Shown here: positions 1 to 9,275 of the stretch, one piece after another | How the letters are laid out: every line of letters starts with the position of its first letter | Numbering within the stretch: position 1 is the first letter of the stretch | Assembly: GCA_014649155.1 (NCBI GenBank) | Contig: BMSM01000001.1 | Coordinates: 620,001-684,000, forward strand | DNA: 64,000 nt | Source: Streptomyces griseoviridis | GTDB lineage: Bacteria; Actinomycetota; Actinomycetes; Streptomycetales; Streptomycetaceae | Direction of reading: 5' to 3' | Translations under genes and position numbers: made by a program | The notes under the pieces: model-generated | What the model saw: the letters and a program-made list of their open reading frames with translations, nothing else | The model's database searches: none | Told to the model about the DNA's origin: nothing

Positions 1-1069
1 ACTGCTCGCCCAGCGTCACCTCGGCGGTGCGTTCGTCGCCGTCGCGGGTGAAGGTCACCTTCGTCCGGTCACCGGGGCTCAGCTCCGCCAGCGCCTCGGC
101 GAGCGAGGTGACCGTCGTGACGCGGTGGCCGCCCACCCCGGTGATGACGTCCCCCGACGCCAGCCCGGCCCGCCGCGCCGCGCCCCCGTCGCGGACCTCG
201 ACGACGGCCACCCCGGCGGCCCGGTAGCCGGAGTCCACCACCGTGCGGCCGGTGATGCCGAGCGCCGCCCGGCCCGAGTCGGTCACCTTGCCGTCCCGCA
301 CGATCTGCCCGGCGATCGTCCGCACCGTGGACGCCGGGATGGCGAACCCGATGCCGGGCGCCGCGCTGTCCCCGAGGGCCGGGTCGGTCGCGGCCAGCGT
401 GGGGATGCCGATCACCCGCCCGTCCAGGCCGACCAGGGCGCCGCCGCTGTTGCCGGGGTTGATCGCCGCCGAGGTCTGCACCATGTTCGCCAGCGTCGCG
501 CCCGTGCCGCCGCCCGAGCCGCCCTCGGTGACGGTCCGCCCGGTCGCGGAGACGATGCCCTGCGTCACGCTGGAGGACAGCCCGAGCGGCGAGCCCATCG
601 CCAGCACGATCTGCCCGACCGCGACCTTCGAGGAGTCCCCGAAGGAGGCCGCCTTCAGCCCGTCCGGCACCCGGTCCAGCTTCACCACCGCGAGGTCCTG
701 CTCGGGGTAGGAGAAGACCAGCCGGGCGGGCAGCGGCTCCTCGCTGTGCGCGGTGGTCACCCGGAAGGCCCGCTGGTCCCCGACGACGTGCGCGTTGGTG
801 ACGACGTGCCCCGCGCCGTCGTAGACCACGCCCGAGCCCAGGCCGTCGGCGCCCTGGATCTGCACCACCGACGGCAGGACGTCGTCGATGACCCGCCGGT
901 AGTCGCTCTCCAGTCCGTCCGCCGCGCGCGGCGCGGCGGCCCGCGCCACCGGTTCCCGCCGCGCCCCGGACGCGCCGCTCCCGTCCGCCCCCGTGCATCC
1001 GGTGAGGACGGCGGCCGGGCAGAGCAGGGCGGTCAGCAGGGCGGCGGCGCGGCGGGGGGAGACGTCCAT
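1..1069 (-). CDS. HtrA/DegP-type serine protease lipoprotein, partial (C-terminus off window)
   Basis: Trypsin-like S1C protease with a PDZ domain, expected outside the membrane in envelope protein quality control. The frame starts at ATG 1069 and is open to the left edge (356 codons visible). Residues 1-25 form a lipoprotein signal ending in the lipobox LTGC (Cys25). The catalytic triad is visible as His94 in TNAHVVG, Asp125 in EQDLAVVKL and Ser208 in NPGNSGGAL. A PDZ domain occupies about 265-350 (AGLASGDVITGVGG). The next gene is also on the minus strand but 76 nt away, so co-transcription is uncertain. Family assignment is secure; the substrate is unknown. Confidence 0.93.
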   Translation of the reverse strand, partial: MDVSPRRAAALLTALLCPAAVLTGCTGADGSGASGARREPVARAAAPRAADGLESDYRRVIDDVLPSVVQIQGADGLGSGVVYDGAGHVVTNAHVVGDQRAFRVTTAHSEEPLPARLVFSYPEQDLAVVKLDRVPDGLKAASFGDSSKVAVGQIVLAMGSPLGLSSSVTQGIVSATGRTVTEGGSGGGTGATLANMVQTSAAINPGNSGGALVGLDGRVIGIPTLAATDPALGDSAAPGIGFAIPASTVRTIAGQIVRDGKVTDSGRAALGITGRTVVDSGYRAAGVAVVEVRDGGAARRAGLASGDVITGVGGHRVTTVTSLAEALAELSPGDRTKVTFTRDGDERTAEVTLGEQ

Positions 1070-1145
1070 ACCCCGAGTCTCACCAGCGGGCCGCCGCACG
1101 GCCCGCTGGGGACACCCGAACGGGCTTCGCGCGAGCGGTGGCCGG

Positions 1146-1991
1146 TCAGCCCCGTACGCCGCACAGGTGCAGCAGCGCCGCGACCCCGCGGTACGGGTCC
1201 GTGCGCCCCGCGCGCTCCTCCACGGCCAGCAGCGTCTCCAGGCCGTCCGGGAGCGCCGCGCCGTCGGCCGCCGGGTCCGTGGCGCCCGCCGTGTCCGTGA
1301 AGACCCGTACGCCGTACCAGGCGTGCAGCGGGGCGCCGATGCCCGCGAGGGTCGCGGTCAGCGCGGCCCGCCGGTCGGCGCGGACGGTGGCACCCGCCCG
1401 GAGCGGCGGCTCCTCGTCCGGGTCGGTGCGGGAGCGGGGGACCTGCGCGGCGGGCTCCAGGGCCGCCAGCGCGTCGGCCCAGCGGCCGGTGAGCCCCGGC
1501 CGCATGGCGAGCGCGTCGCCGTTGCGGACCAGCAGCGACAGCAGCCCGCCCGGGGCGAGCACCCGCGCCAGCCCGGCCAGCAGCGGGTCGGGCTCCTCGA
1601 CGTACATCAGCACCCCGTGGCAGAGCACCACGTCGAAGCTGCCCGGCAGGAAGTGCACCCCGGTGTCCCGGCTGTCGCCCTCGATGATCCGCATCCGGTC
1701 CTGGATGCCCGGCGGCTGCCCGGCCAGCGCCTCGCGGGCCGCGCCGATGAGCACGGCGTCCTGCTCCAGACCGGTCACCTGGTGCCCGGCCCTGGCCAGC
1801 CGCAGCGCCTGGACGCCCCGCCCCATGCCGACGTCCAGCACCCGCAGCCGCCGCCCGACCGGGAACCGCCCGATGAGCTGCTCGTCGAGCTGCCGGGCCA
1901 CCAGCTCCTGCCGTACGGCCTCCCGCAGCCCGTCCCCCGGACCGGCCGGGCAGGACAGCGCCCGGTCCCCGGCGAACGGAACGCCGCTCAG
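1146..1991 (-). CDS. Class I SAM-dependent methyltransferase
   Basis: 281 residues. Motif I is clear (RVLDVGMGRGVQALRLA), followed by the acidic SAM-binding loop (TGLEQD) and a motif IV-like segment (FDVVLCHGVLMY), then LAPGGLLSLL. The pattern resembles the SmtA/CmoM-like small-molecule or tRNA methyltransferase group, but the substrate cannot be read. I chose a CTG start at 1991 because it overlaps the upstream stop as CTGA and has GGGGAG just before it. A GTG start further in is the alternative, and a longer GTG form up to 2177 is unlikely because it would run through the upstream gene. It is probably translationally coupled to the DUF3043 gene. Confidence 0.82.
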   Translation of the reverse strand: MSGVPFAGDRALSCPAGPGDGLREAVRQELVARQLDEQLIGRFPVGRRLRVLDVGMGRGVQALRLARAGHQVTGLEQDAVLIGAAREALAGQPPGIQDRMRIIEGDSRDTGVHFLPGSFDVVLCHGVLMYVEEPDPLLAGLARVLAPGGLLSLLVRNGDALAMRPGLTGRWADALAALEPAAQVPRSRTDPDEEPPLRAGATVRADRRAALTATLAGIGAPLHAWYGVRVFTDTAGATDPAADGAALPDGLETLLAVEERAGRTDPYRGVAALLHLCGVRG

Positions 1992-2581
1992 GGCCGCTCC
2001 CCGCGCTTGACCTGCGGCTTCGGCAGCCGGAGCCGGCGCATCTGGAGGGAGCGCATCAGGGCGTAGGCGACCGCGCCGCGCCTGTTCTCGTCGGGGAAGC
2101 GCTCCCCGAGGGCCTTCTTCAGGCGGAAGCCGGTGACGGCCGAGTCGAGCACGATCAGCACGATCACGACCAGCCACAGCAGCAGCGCGATGTTCTGCAG
2201 CGACGCCACCCGGATCATGCTCAGCACCAGGATGACCACGGCCATCGGCAGGAAGTACTCGGCGATGTTGAACCGCGAGTCGATCCAGTTCCGGGCGAAC
2301 TTGCGGACCGGGCCCTTGTCACGGGCCGGCAGGTACCGCTCGTCGCCGCTGGCGAGCGCCTGGCGCTGGCGCTCCAGCGCGGTGCGGCGCTCCTCGCGCT
2401 GCCGCTTGGCGGCCTCCTTGCGCGTCGTCGGCGTACTCGCGACGCTGCGGCGCTGGCTCTGGGCCTGGCTGCGCTTGGGCGTCGGACGGCCCTTGGGGGC
2501 CTGCGGGTCGCGGGGCTGCTTGGAGTCGGTCGGCGACCCTACGGTCGCGGCCTTCTCTTCCTTGGCACGGCTACGGAACAC
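1988..2581 (-). CDS. DUF3043 family membrane protein
   Basis: 197 residues from GTG 2581. The N-terminal half (about 1-95) is basic and low in complexity (SKQPRDPQAPKGRPTPKRSQ and an RKEAAKRQREERR helix). A conserved core follows (GDERYLPARDKGPVRKFARN, then DSRFNIAEYFLP), then two membrane helices at about 110-155. This is the DUF3043 pattern, an actinobacterial family without known function. An in-frame ATG about 45 nt upstream would add a short extension; I prefer the GTG because recognisable family sequence (VFRSRAKEEKA) begins there. It is divergent from pspA across a 288-bp gap. Confidence 0.85.
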   Translation of the reverse strand: MFRSRAKEEKAATVGSPTDSKQPRDPQAPKGRPTPKRSQAQSQRRSVASTPTTRKEAAKRQREERRTALERQRQALASGDERYLPARDKGPVRKFARNWIDSRFNIAEYFLPMAVVILVLSMIRVASLQNIALLLWLVVIVLIVLDSAVTGFRLKKALGERFPDENRRGAVAYALMRSLQMRRLRLPKPQVKRGERP

Positions 2582-2869
2582 AAAACCCAAGGGTAAGCGC
2601 TCGTGGCGCATGGACGTCGGTCCGGTGGGGAACGATCCGGCAACACCGTTCGTCCTCAAGGGGACAAGAGGGACGGTAGCGCCCACCCCGGAAGCACGGG
2701 GTACCAGGGCACCACCTACTCCTCACGCCGGATCAGGAGCGCACGCAGTCGTCCTCGGGGATGAGCGCATCCGACCTCGAACAGTGCGGTAATGGATGCA
2801 GGGCCCGTACTGTGGGTTCTGTTGCAGTCGCTGGAGCTGGAGTCCGTCAGAAGGGGGCGCGCGAAGCCC

Positions 2870-3667
2870 ATGAGCGGTGTCATGAAGCGTATGGGGATGA
2901 TCTTCCGCGCGAAGGCGAACAAGGCCCTTGACCGGGCCGAGGACCCGCGCGAGACCCTCGACTACTCGTACCAGAAGCAGCTGGAGCTGCTCCAGAAGGT
3001 GCGCCGCGGTGTCGCCGACGTGGCGACCAGCCGCAAGCGCCTGGAGCTCCAGCTCAACCAGCTCCAGTCGCAGTCCTCGAAGCTGGAGGACCAGGGCCGC
3101 AAGGCGCTCGCGCTGGGCCGGGAGGACCTCGCCCGCGAGGCGCTCTCCCGCCGCGCCGCCCTCCAGCAGCAGGTGACCGACCTGGAGACGCAGCACGCCA
3201 CGCTCCAGGGCGAGGAGGAGAAGCTCACCCTGGCGGCCCAGCGGCTCCAGGCCAAGGTCGACGCCTTCCGCACGAAGAAGGAGACGATCAAGGCGACCTA
3301 CACCGCCGCGCAGGCGCAGACCCGGATCGGCGAGGCGTTCTCCGGCATCTCCGAGGAGATGGGCGACGTCGGCCTGGCCATCCAGCGCGCCGAGGACAAG
3401 ACCGCCCAGCTCCAGGCCCGCGCCGGCGCCATCGACGAACTGCTCGCCTCGGGCGCCCTGGACGACCCCTCCGGCATGCACAAGGACGACATCCAGGCCG
3501 AGCTGGACCGGCTCTCCGGTGGTACGGATGTAGAGCTGGAGCTCCAGCGGATGAAGGCCGAGCTGGCCGGTGGCAGCAGCGGTGGCCAGCAGGCCATCGA
3601 GGGCGGCGCCGGTGAGCAGCAGGCGGCGCAGCAGCCGCAGGACACCCCGCGCTTCGACAAGCAGTAG
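2870..3667 (+). CDS. pspA: PspA/IM30 phage-shock protein, membrane-stress effector
   Basis: 265 residues, almost wholly coiled coil, as expected for PspA/IM30/Vipp1 (ESCRT-III superfamily), which binds stressed inner membrane as large oligomers. The N-terminus (MSGVMKRMGMIFRAKANKAL) matches the amphipathic helix and start of the family, and DPRETLDYSY is a typical family motif. The last 40 residues are Gly/Gln rich. I took ATG 2870 rather than an upstream ATG at 2792, which would add 26 residues foreign to the family. It is followed 24 nt later by pspAA and then by a two-component pair, an arrangement like the Bacillus LiaH/LiaSR system. Confidence 0.95.
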   Translation: MSGVMKRMGMIFRAKANKALDRAEDPRETLDYSYQKQLELLQKVRRGVADVATSRKRLELQLNQLQSQSSKLEDQGRKALALGREDLAREALSRRAALQQQVTDLETQHATLQGEEEKLTLAAQRLQAKVDAFRTKKETIKATYTAAQAQTRIGEAFSGISEEMGDVGLAIQRAEDKTAQLQARAGAIDELLASGALDDPSGMHKDDIQAELDRLSGGTDVELELQRMKAELAGGSSGGQQAIEGGAGEQQAAQQPQDTPRFDKQ

Positions 3668-3691
3668 CCCGCGCACGCCGAGGAGGGCGAC

Positions 3692-3976
3692 ATGATCGTA
3701 CGGATCATGGGGGAGGGGCAGGTGAGGCTGGCCGACAGCCACCTCACCGAGCTGAACAAGCTGGACGACGAACTGCTGGCCGAGCTGGACCACGGCGACG
3801 GCCCCGGCTTCCGCCGCACCCTCACCGCCCTGCTCGCCAAGGTCCGCGAACTGGGCACCCCCCTCCCGGACGACTCCCTGGAACCGTCCGAGCTGATCCT
3901 CCCGGCCGAGGACGCGACCCTGGAGGACGTCCGCGACCTGCTCGGCGACGACGGACTGATCCCGGACGGGCCCTGA
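3692..3976 (+). CDS. pspAA: PspA-associated protein PspAA
   Basis: 94-residue acidic protein beginning MIVRIMGEGQVRL, the usual opening of the small PspAA domain family that accompanies pspA in actinobacteria and other bacteria. It continues with LNKLDDELL and a C-terminal acidic stretch (DATLEDVRDLLGDDG). No membrane segment or signal peptide. Its molecular role is not established; linkage argues for modulation of PspA. It lies 24 nt after pspA, so almost certainly in the same transcript. GAGGAGGGCGAC just upstream supplies a good ribosome binding site. Confidence 0.88.
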   Translation: MIVRIMGEGQVRLADSHLTELNKLDDELLAELDHGDGPGFRRTLTALLAKVRELGTPLPDDSLEPSELILPAEDATLEDVRDLLGDDGLIPDGP

Positions 3977-4064
3977 CACCCGTTTCGCACCGCGCGTGCG
4001 GCGCGCTCGACCGGGCGGCCCCCGGTACGACGCCGGAAGCGGAGGAAACCGGCGTTCACCCGGA

Positions 4065-4070
4065 TACCGT
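4065..4070 (+). promoter_or_regulatory. Candidate -10 box (TACCGT) for a leaderless kinase mRNA
   Basis: TACCGT fits the Streptomyces HrdB -10 pattern TANNNT and ends 8 nt before the GTG start at 4079. No Shine-Dalgarno sequence sits at normal distance. No good -35 is visible. Inferred only. Confidence 0.4.
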
Positions 4071-4078
4071 AGACATCC

Positions 4079-5305
4079 GTGAGCACACTCGCCCGCACCC
4101 GCTGCCGCCTGGGCGCCCACCCCGCCGCCACGGACGCCTGCCTCGCCGCCGCCGTCCTGGTGTGCATGGTGGCCGGCTCCTTCACCGACCCGCACGGCCC
4201 CGACGGCGTGAGCTGGGGCGTCCGCACCCCCGACCCGCTCAGCCTGGTCCTCATGGCCGTCGGCGCCGCCGCCCTCGTCCTGCGCCGCCGCGCCCCCCTC
4301 GCCGTCCTCGCGCTCACCGGCGGCGTCTCCGTCGTCGAGAGCGTCACCGGCGACCCCCGCGCGCCGGTCGTGATGTCGGCCGTCGTCGCCCTCTACACCG
4401 TCGCCGCCACCACCGACCGCTCCACCACCTGGCGCACCGGCCTGCTCACCAGCGCCGTGCTCACCGGCGCCGCCATGCTCGCCGGCCCCCAGCCGTGGTA
4501 CGCCCAGGAGAACCTCGCCGTCCTCGCCTGGACCGGCATCGGCGCCACCGCCGGGGACGCGGTCCGCAGCCGCCGCGCCTTCGTCCAGGCCATCCGGGAC
4601 CGCGCCGAGAAGGCGGAGCGCACCCGCGAGGAGGAGGCCCGCCGCCGTGTCGCCGAGGAGCGGCTGCGGATCGCCCGCGACCTGCACGACGTCGTCGCCC
4701 ACCACATCGCCCTGGTCAACGTGCAGGCCGGGGTCGCCGCGCACGTCATGGACAAGCGGCCCGACCAGGCCAAGGAGGCCCTCGCCCACGTACGGCGGGC
4801 CGGCCGCTCCGCGCTCGACGAACTCCGCGTCACCGTCGGCCTGCTCCGCCAGTCCGGCGACCCGGAGGCCCCCACCGAGCCCGCCCCCGGTCTGGACCGC
4901 CTCGACGAACTCGTCGGCACCTTCCGCAGCGCCGGTCTGCGCGTCGAGACCGCCCGCGCCGACCCGGACACCGAGTTGCCCACCGCCGTCGGCCTCGCCG
5001 CGTACCGGGTCGTCCAGGAGGCCCTGACCAATGTGCAGAAGCACGCGGGACCCGGGGCGAAGGCCGAGGTCAGCGTCGTCCGGGTGGGCGCGGACATCGA
5101 GATCACCGTCCTCGACGACGGCACCGGCGCTCCCAGGGCGGCCGGCCCCGGCGGCGGCCACGGGCTGCTCGGCATGCGGGAGCGGGTCACCGCGGTGGGC
5201 GGCGCCCTCACCACCGGTCCCCGCCCCTCCGGCGGTTTCCGCGTCCATGCGATCCTTCCGGTCGGGAACCGTAGAGACACCGCCGCCGCGAAGGGCCCCG
5301 CATGA
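4079..5305 (+). CDS. Sensor histidine kinase (NarL/LiaS-type, HisKA_3)
   Basis: 408 residues. About four to five hydrophobic segments in residues 15-160 make the membrane sensor part with almost no extracellular loop. A short helix leads to the HisKA_3 dimerisation box with the phospho-acceptor His in RIARDLHDVVAHH (about 205). The HATPase domain carries EALTNVQKHAG (N box) and LDDGTGAP, and GHGLLGMRERV (G box). It overlaps the regulator gene by ATGA. Its position after pspA-pspAA suggests it senses envelope stress in the manner of LiaS; this is inference from gene order. Confidence 0.93.
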   Translation: MSTLARTRCRLGAHPAATDACLAAAVLVCMVAGSFTDPHGPDGVSWGVRTPDPLSLVLMAVGAAALVLRRRAPLAVLALTGGVSVVESVTGDPRAPVVMSAVVALYTVAATTDRSTTWRTGLLTSAVLTGAAMLAGPQPWYAQENLAVLAWTGIGATAGDAVRSRRAFVQAIRDRAEKAERTREEEARRRVAEERLRIARDLHDVVAHHIALVNVQAGVAAHVMDKRPDQAKEALAHVRRAGRSALDELRVTVGLLRQSGDPEAPTEPAPGLDRLDELVGTFRSAGLRVETARADPDTELPTAVGLAAYRVVQEALTNVQKHAGPGAKAEVSVVRVGADIEITVLDDGTGAPRAAGPGGGHGLLGMRERVTAVGGALTTGPRPSGGFRVHAILPVGNRRDTAAAKGPA

Positions 5306-5988
5306 CGATCCGTGTCCTGCTCGCCGACGACCAGGCGCTGCTGCGCAGTGCCTTCCGGGTGCTGGTCGACTCCGAGCCCGACATGGAGGTGGTGGGCGAG
5401 GCGTCCGACGGCGCCCAGGCCGTGCGGCTGGCCACCGAGCACCGCCCCGACGTCGTCCTGATGGACATCCGGATGCCCGGCACCGACGGGCTCGCCGCGA
5501 CCCGCATGATCAGCGCCGACCCGCGGCTCGCCGCCGTCCGCGTGGTCATCCTGACCACCTTCGAGGTGGACGACTACGTGGTGCAGTCGCTGCGCGCCGG
5601 CGCCTCCGGCTTCCTCGGCAAGGGCTCCGAACCCGAGGAGCTGCTCAGCGCCATACGGGTCGCCGCGGGCGGCGAGGCGCTGCTGTCGCCGGTCGCCACC
5701 AAGGGCCTGATCGCCCGCTTCCTCGCCCAGGACGGCGCCGGGGCGTACGAGGAGCGCGACCCCGCCCGCTCCGAGCGGCTCGCCTCGCTCACCGGACGGG
5801 AGCGGGAGGTGCTGGTGCAGGTCGCCGGCGGGCACTCCAACGACGAGATCGCCGAGCGGCTCGCGGTCAGCCCGCTCACCGTGAAGACGCACGTCAACCG
5901 GGCCATGGGCAAGCTGGGCGCCCGCGACCGGGCCCAGCTGGTGGTCATCGCCTACGAGTCGGGGCTGGTCCGTCCGAGGGTGGAGTGA
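5302..5988 (+). CDS. NarL/LuxR-family response regulator
   Basis: 228 residues: an N-terminal receiver domain (1-120) with the acidic pair in LLADDQ, phospho-acceptor Asp in VVLMDIRMPG (about 54), Thr in VVILTTFEVD, and Lys in SGFLGKGSEPEE where KDA/KP is usual. A LuxR-type helix-turn-helix fills 165-220 (LTGREREVLVQVAGGHSNDE, then VSPLTVKTHVNRAMGKL). Start ATG 5302 overlaps the kinase stop, so the two are translationally coupled and presumably partners. Likely target is the adjacent psp operon, by analogy with LiaR; not shown by the sequence itself. Confidence 0.95.
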   Translation: MTIRVLLADDQALLRSAFRVLVDSEPDMEVVGEASDGAQAVRLATEHRPDVVLMDIRMPGTDGLAATRMISADPRLAAVRVVILTTFEVDDYVVQSLRAGASGFLGKGSEPEELLSAIRVAAGGEALLSPVATKGLIARFLAQDGAGAYEERDPARSERLASLTGREREVLVQVAGGHSNDEIAERLAVSPLTVKTHVNRAMGKLGARDRAQLVVIAYESGLVRPRVE

Positions 5989-6142
5989 CGTACACCCGGG
6001 CGTACTGCGGCCGGAGTAGGCGCGCCGTGCGGAAATGGACCTGGGGCTTACGGAACGGGCCCGTCCGTGGCCCAAGGTGGTGAGGTGGGCGCCCGCATGT
6101 GCCCGTCCCTCCGCTCGGCCACAGAAGAGAGACCCTTAACCC

Positions 6143-9100
6143 ATGTCCTGGCTGTCGAGATTCAGCCTCGCGCAACGGGCCCTGATAGGGCTGATGTCGA
6201 TCATCGCGCTCGTCTTCGGGGCGATCGCGATCCCCCAGCTCAAGCAGCAGCTGCTGCCCACCATCGAACTGCCCATGGTGTCCGTGGTGGCGCCGTACCA
6301 GGGTGCCTCGCCGGACGTGGTCGAGAAGCAGGTCGTCGAGCCGATCGAGAACAACCTCGAAGCGGTGGACGGCATTTCGGGCGTCACCTCCACGGCGAGC
6401 GAGGGCAGCGCCGTCATCATGGCGTCCTTCGACTACGGCCCCGACACCCAGCAGCTCGTCGCCGACGTGCAGCAGGCCGTCAACCGGGCCCGCGCCACCC
6501 TGCCGGACGACGTCGACCCGCAGGTGGTGGCCGGTTCCACCGACGACCTGCCGGCCGTGGTGCTGTCGGTCTCCTCCGACAAGGACCAGCAGGCCCTCGC
6601 CGACCAGCTCGACAAGACGGTCGTGCCCGCGCTGGAGGACATCGACGGCGTCGGCCAGGTCACCGTCGACGGCGTCCGCGACCTCCAGGTCACCGTCACC
6701 CCCGACGACGCGAAGCTCGCCGAGGCCGGTGTCACCGCCCAGGCCCTGGCCACCTCCCTCCAGTCCGGCGGGGCCACCGTCCCCGCGGGCTCCTTCGACG
6801 AGGGCGGCGCCAACCGCACCGTCCAGGTCGGCACCGGCTTCACCTCGCTGGCCCAGATCGAGGACCTGATGGTCACCGGCGAGGGCGTGAAGAAGCCGGT
6901 GCGCCTCGGTGACGTGGCGAAGGTCGAGGAGAAGGAGGCCAAGGCCGACTCCCTCACCCGCACCAACGGCAAGCCCAGCCTCGCCGTCGCCGTCACCATG
7001 GACCGGGACGGCAGCGCGGTCGCCATCTCCGAGGCCGTCGAGGAGAAGCTGTCCGACCTGCGCGCGCAGCTCGGCTCCGGCGCGGAGCTGACCGTCGTCA
7101 GCGACCAGGGCCCCGCGGTCTCCAAGGCCATCGAGGGCCTGACCACGGAGGGTGCCCTCGGTCTGCTCTTCGCGGTCATCGTCATCCTGGTCTTCCTGGC
7201 GTCGATCCGCTCCACCCTGGTCACCGCGGTCTCCATCCCGCTGTCGGTGGTGCTGGCGCTGATCGTGCTGTGGACCCGCGACCTGTCCCTGAACATGCTC
7301 ACGCTCGGCGCGCTGACCATCGCCATCGGCCGGGTCGTCGACGACTCGATCGTGGTCCTGGAGAACATCAAGCGCCACCTCGGCTACGGCGAGGAACGCC
7401 AGGAGGCCATCCTCAAGGCGGTCCGCGAGGTCGCCGGCGCGGTCACCTCCTCCACCCTCACCACGGTCGCCGTCTTCCTGCCGATCGGCCTGGTCGGCGG
7501 CATGGTCGGTGAACTCTTCGGCTCCTTCAGCCTCACCGTCACCGCGGCGCTCCTCGCGTCCCTGCTGGTGTCGCTGACGGTCGTACCGGTCCTGTCGTAC
7601 TGGTTCCTGCGCGCCCCCAAGGGCACCCCCGAGGACGCCGAGGAGGCCCGCCGCCTGGCGGAGGAGAAGGAGGCCAGGTCCCGGCTCCAGCGCTTCTACG
7701 TCCCGGTCCTGCGGTTCGCGACCCGGCGCCGCCTCACCAGTGTGGGCATCGCGGTCGTCGTCCTGCTCGGCACCTTCGGCATGGCGCCGCTGCTGAAGAC
7801 CAACTTCTTCGACCAGGGCGAGCAGCAGGTCCTCAGCGTCAAGCAGGAGCTGGAGCCGGGCACCAGCCTGGCCGCCACCGACGCCCGGGCGAAGAAGGTC
7901 GAGAAGCTCATCCAGGGCACCGAGGGCGTCAAGGACTTCCAGGTGACCATCGGTTCGTCCGGTTTCATGGCGGCCTTCGGCGGCGGTACGGACACCAACC
8001 AGGCGTCGTACCAGATCATGCTGGAGGACTCGGCCTCCGCCGAGGACGTCCAGGACCACCTGGAGGACGGGCTCGCGAAGCTCGACGGGATCGGCACCAC
8101 CACGATCGCCGCCGGTGACGGCTTCGGCAGCCAGGACCTCAGCGTCGTGGTGAAGGCGTCCGACGCCGACGCGCTGCGCAAGGCCGCCGAGGAGGTCCGC
8201 GAGGCGGTCGCCTCCCTGGACGACGTCACCGACGTCACCAGCGATCTGTCGCAGAGCGTGCCCCGCGTCTCGGTCAAGGCCGACGACCGTGCCGCCGCGG
8301 CCGGTTTCACCGACCAGACCCTCGGCGCGGCCGTCGGCCAGGCGGTCCGCGGCACCACCGCCGCCAAGGCGGTGCTGGACGACACCGAGCGGGATGTCGT
8401 CATCACCTCGGCGCACCCCGCCGAGACCCTCGCCGAGCTGAAGGCGCTGCCGCTCGGCCCGGTGAAGCTCGGTGACATCGCCACCGTGAAGCTGGTCGAC
8501 GGCCCGGTCTCGATGACCCGGATCGACGGCCAGCGCGCGGCGACCATCACCGCCCGGCCGACCGGTGACAACACCGGAGCGGTCAGCGCCGACCTGACCG
8601 CGAAGATCAACGGCCTGGACCTGCCGGCCGGCGTCACCGCCGAGATCGGCGGCGTCTCCGCCGACCAGGACGAGGCGTTCGTCAACCTCGGCCTGGCGAT
8701 GCTCGCGGCCGTCGCGATCGTCTTCATGCTGCTGGTCGGCACGTTCCGGTCGCTGGCCCAGCCGCTGATCCTGCTGGTCTCCATCCCGTTCGCGGCGACC
8801 GGCGCGCTCGGCCTGCTGATCGTCACCGGCACCCCGATGGGCGTCCCGGCGATGATCGGCATGCTGATGCTGATCGGCATCGTGGTCACCAACGCGATCG
8901 TGCTGATCGATCTGATCAACCAGTACCGCAAGCAGGGCTACGGGGTCGTCGAGGCGGTCGTCGAGGGCGGCCGGCACCGGCTGCGCCCCATCCTGATGAC
9001 GGCGCTGGCGACCATCTTCGCCCTGCTCCCGATGGCCCTCGGCGTCACCGGCCAGGGCGGCTTCATCGCCCAGCCGCTCGCGGTGGTCGTGATCGGCGGC

Positions 9101-9262
9101 CTGGTCACGTCGACCCTGCTCACCCTGCTCCTGGTCCCGACGCTCTACGCGATGCTGGAGCTGCGCAAGGAGCGCCGCGCGAAGAAGAAGGCGGCGAAGC
9201 GGGGCGGCGACGTACCGCCGCGGCCGGCCGCGGCCGACGAGCCGGAGCCGGCGAAGGTCTGA
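6143..9262 (+). CDS. RND (HAE1/AcrB-type) efflux transporter
   Basis: 1039 residues, the full length for an AcrB-like RND pump. The first helix starts at about residue 12. Two large extracytoplasmic porter domains (about 35-330 and 560-850) each precede a block of membrane helices. The proton-relay motif IGRVVDDSIVVLENI with paired Asp is present at about residue 400, and LAQPLILLVSIPFAATGALG and GIVVTNAIVLIDLINQY mark the second helix block. The last 30 residues are Lys/Arg rich and cytoplasmic. Substrate is unknown. It stands alone, without a membrane-fusion partner, as is usual for Gram-positive HAE1-like pumps, and ends at a strong hairpin. Confidence 0.95.
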   Translation: MSWLSRFSLAQRALIGLMSIIALVFGAIAIPQLKQQLLPTIELPMVSVVAPYQGASPDVVEKQVVEPIENNLEAVDGISGVTSTASEGSAVIMASFDYGPDTQQLVADVQQAVNRARATLPDDVDPQVVAGSTDDLPAVVLSVSSDKDQQALADQLDKTVVPALEDIDGVGQVTVDGVRDLQVTVTPDDAKLAEAGVTAQALATSLQSGGATVPAGSFDEGGANRTVQVGTGFTSLAQIEDLMVTGEGVKKPVRLGDVAKVEEKEAKADSLTRTNGKPSLAVAVTMDRDGSAVAISEAVEEKLSDLRAQLGSGAELTVVSDQGPAVSKAIEGLTTEGALGLLFAVIVILVFLASIRSTLVTAVSIPLSVVLALIVLWTRDLSLNMLTLGALTIAIGRVVDDSIVVLENIKRHLGYGEERQEAILKAVREVAGAVTSSTLTTVAVFLPIGLVGGMVGELFGSFSLTVTAALLASLLVSLTVVPVLSYWFLRAPKGTPEDAEEARRLAEEKEARSRLQRFYVPVLRFATRRRLTSVGIAVVVLLGTFGMAPLLKTNFFDQGEQQVLSVKQELEPGTSLAATDARAKKVEKLIQGTEGVKDFQVTIGSSGFMAAFGGGTDTNQASYQIMLEDSASAEDVQDHLEDGLAKLDGIGTTTIAAGDGFGSQDLSVVVKASDADALRKAAEEVREAVASLDDVTDVTSDLSQSVPRVSVKADDRAAAAGFTDQTLGAAVGQAVRGTTAAKAVLDDTERDVVITSAHPAETLAELKALPLGPVKLGDIATVKLVDGPVSMTRIDGQRAATITARPTGDNTGAVSADLTAKINGLDLPAGVTAEIGGVSADQDEAFVNLGLAMLAAVAIVFMLLVGTFRSLAQPLILLVSIPFAATGALGLLIVTGTPMGVPAMIGMLMLIGIVVTNAIVLIDLINQYRKQGYGVVEAVVEGGRHRLRPILMTALATIFALLPMALGVTGQGGFIAQPLAVVVIGGLVTSTLLTLLLVPTLYAMLELRKERRAKKKAAKRGGDVPPRPAAADEPEPAKV

Positions 9263-9275
9263 GGCACCCGGAAAC

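Noticed and set aside
69..998. 309-codon frame on the minus strand over the HtrA gene
   Set aside because: It is a shifted frame of the protease gene; the HtrA frame carries the lipobox, catalytic triad and PDZ.
2582..2869. Sigma-E-type promoter in front of pspA
   Set aside because: A GAAC element is present but no partner -10 at the right spacing; not strong enough to call.
2723..5248. 841-codon open frame on the minus strand across pspA, pspAA and the kinase
   Set aside because: It is a shadow of high-GC coding DNA: low-complexity Gly/Ala/Asp-rich translation, no domain, and the opposite strand carries clear families.
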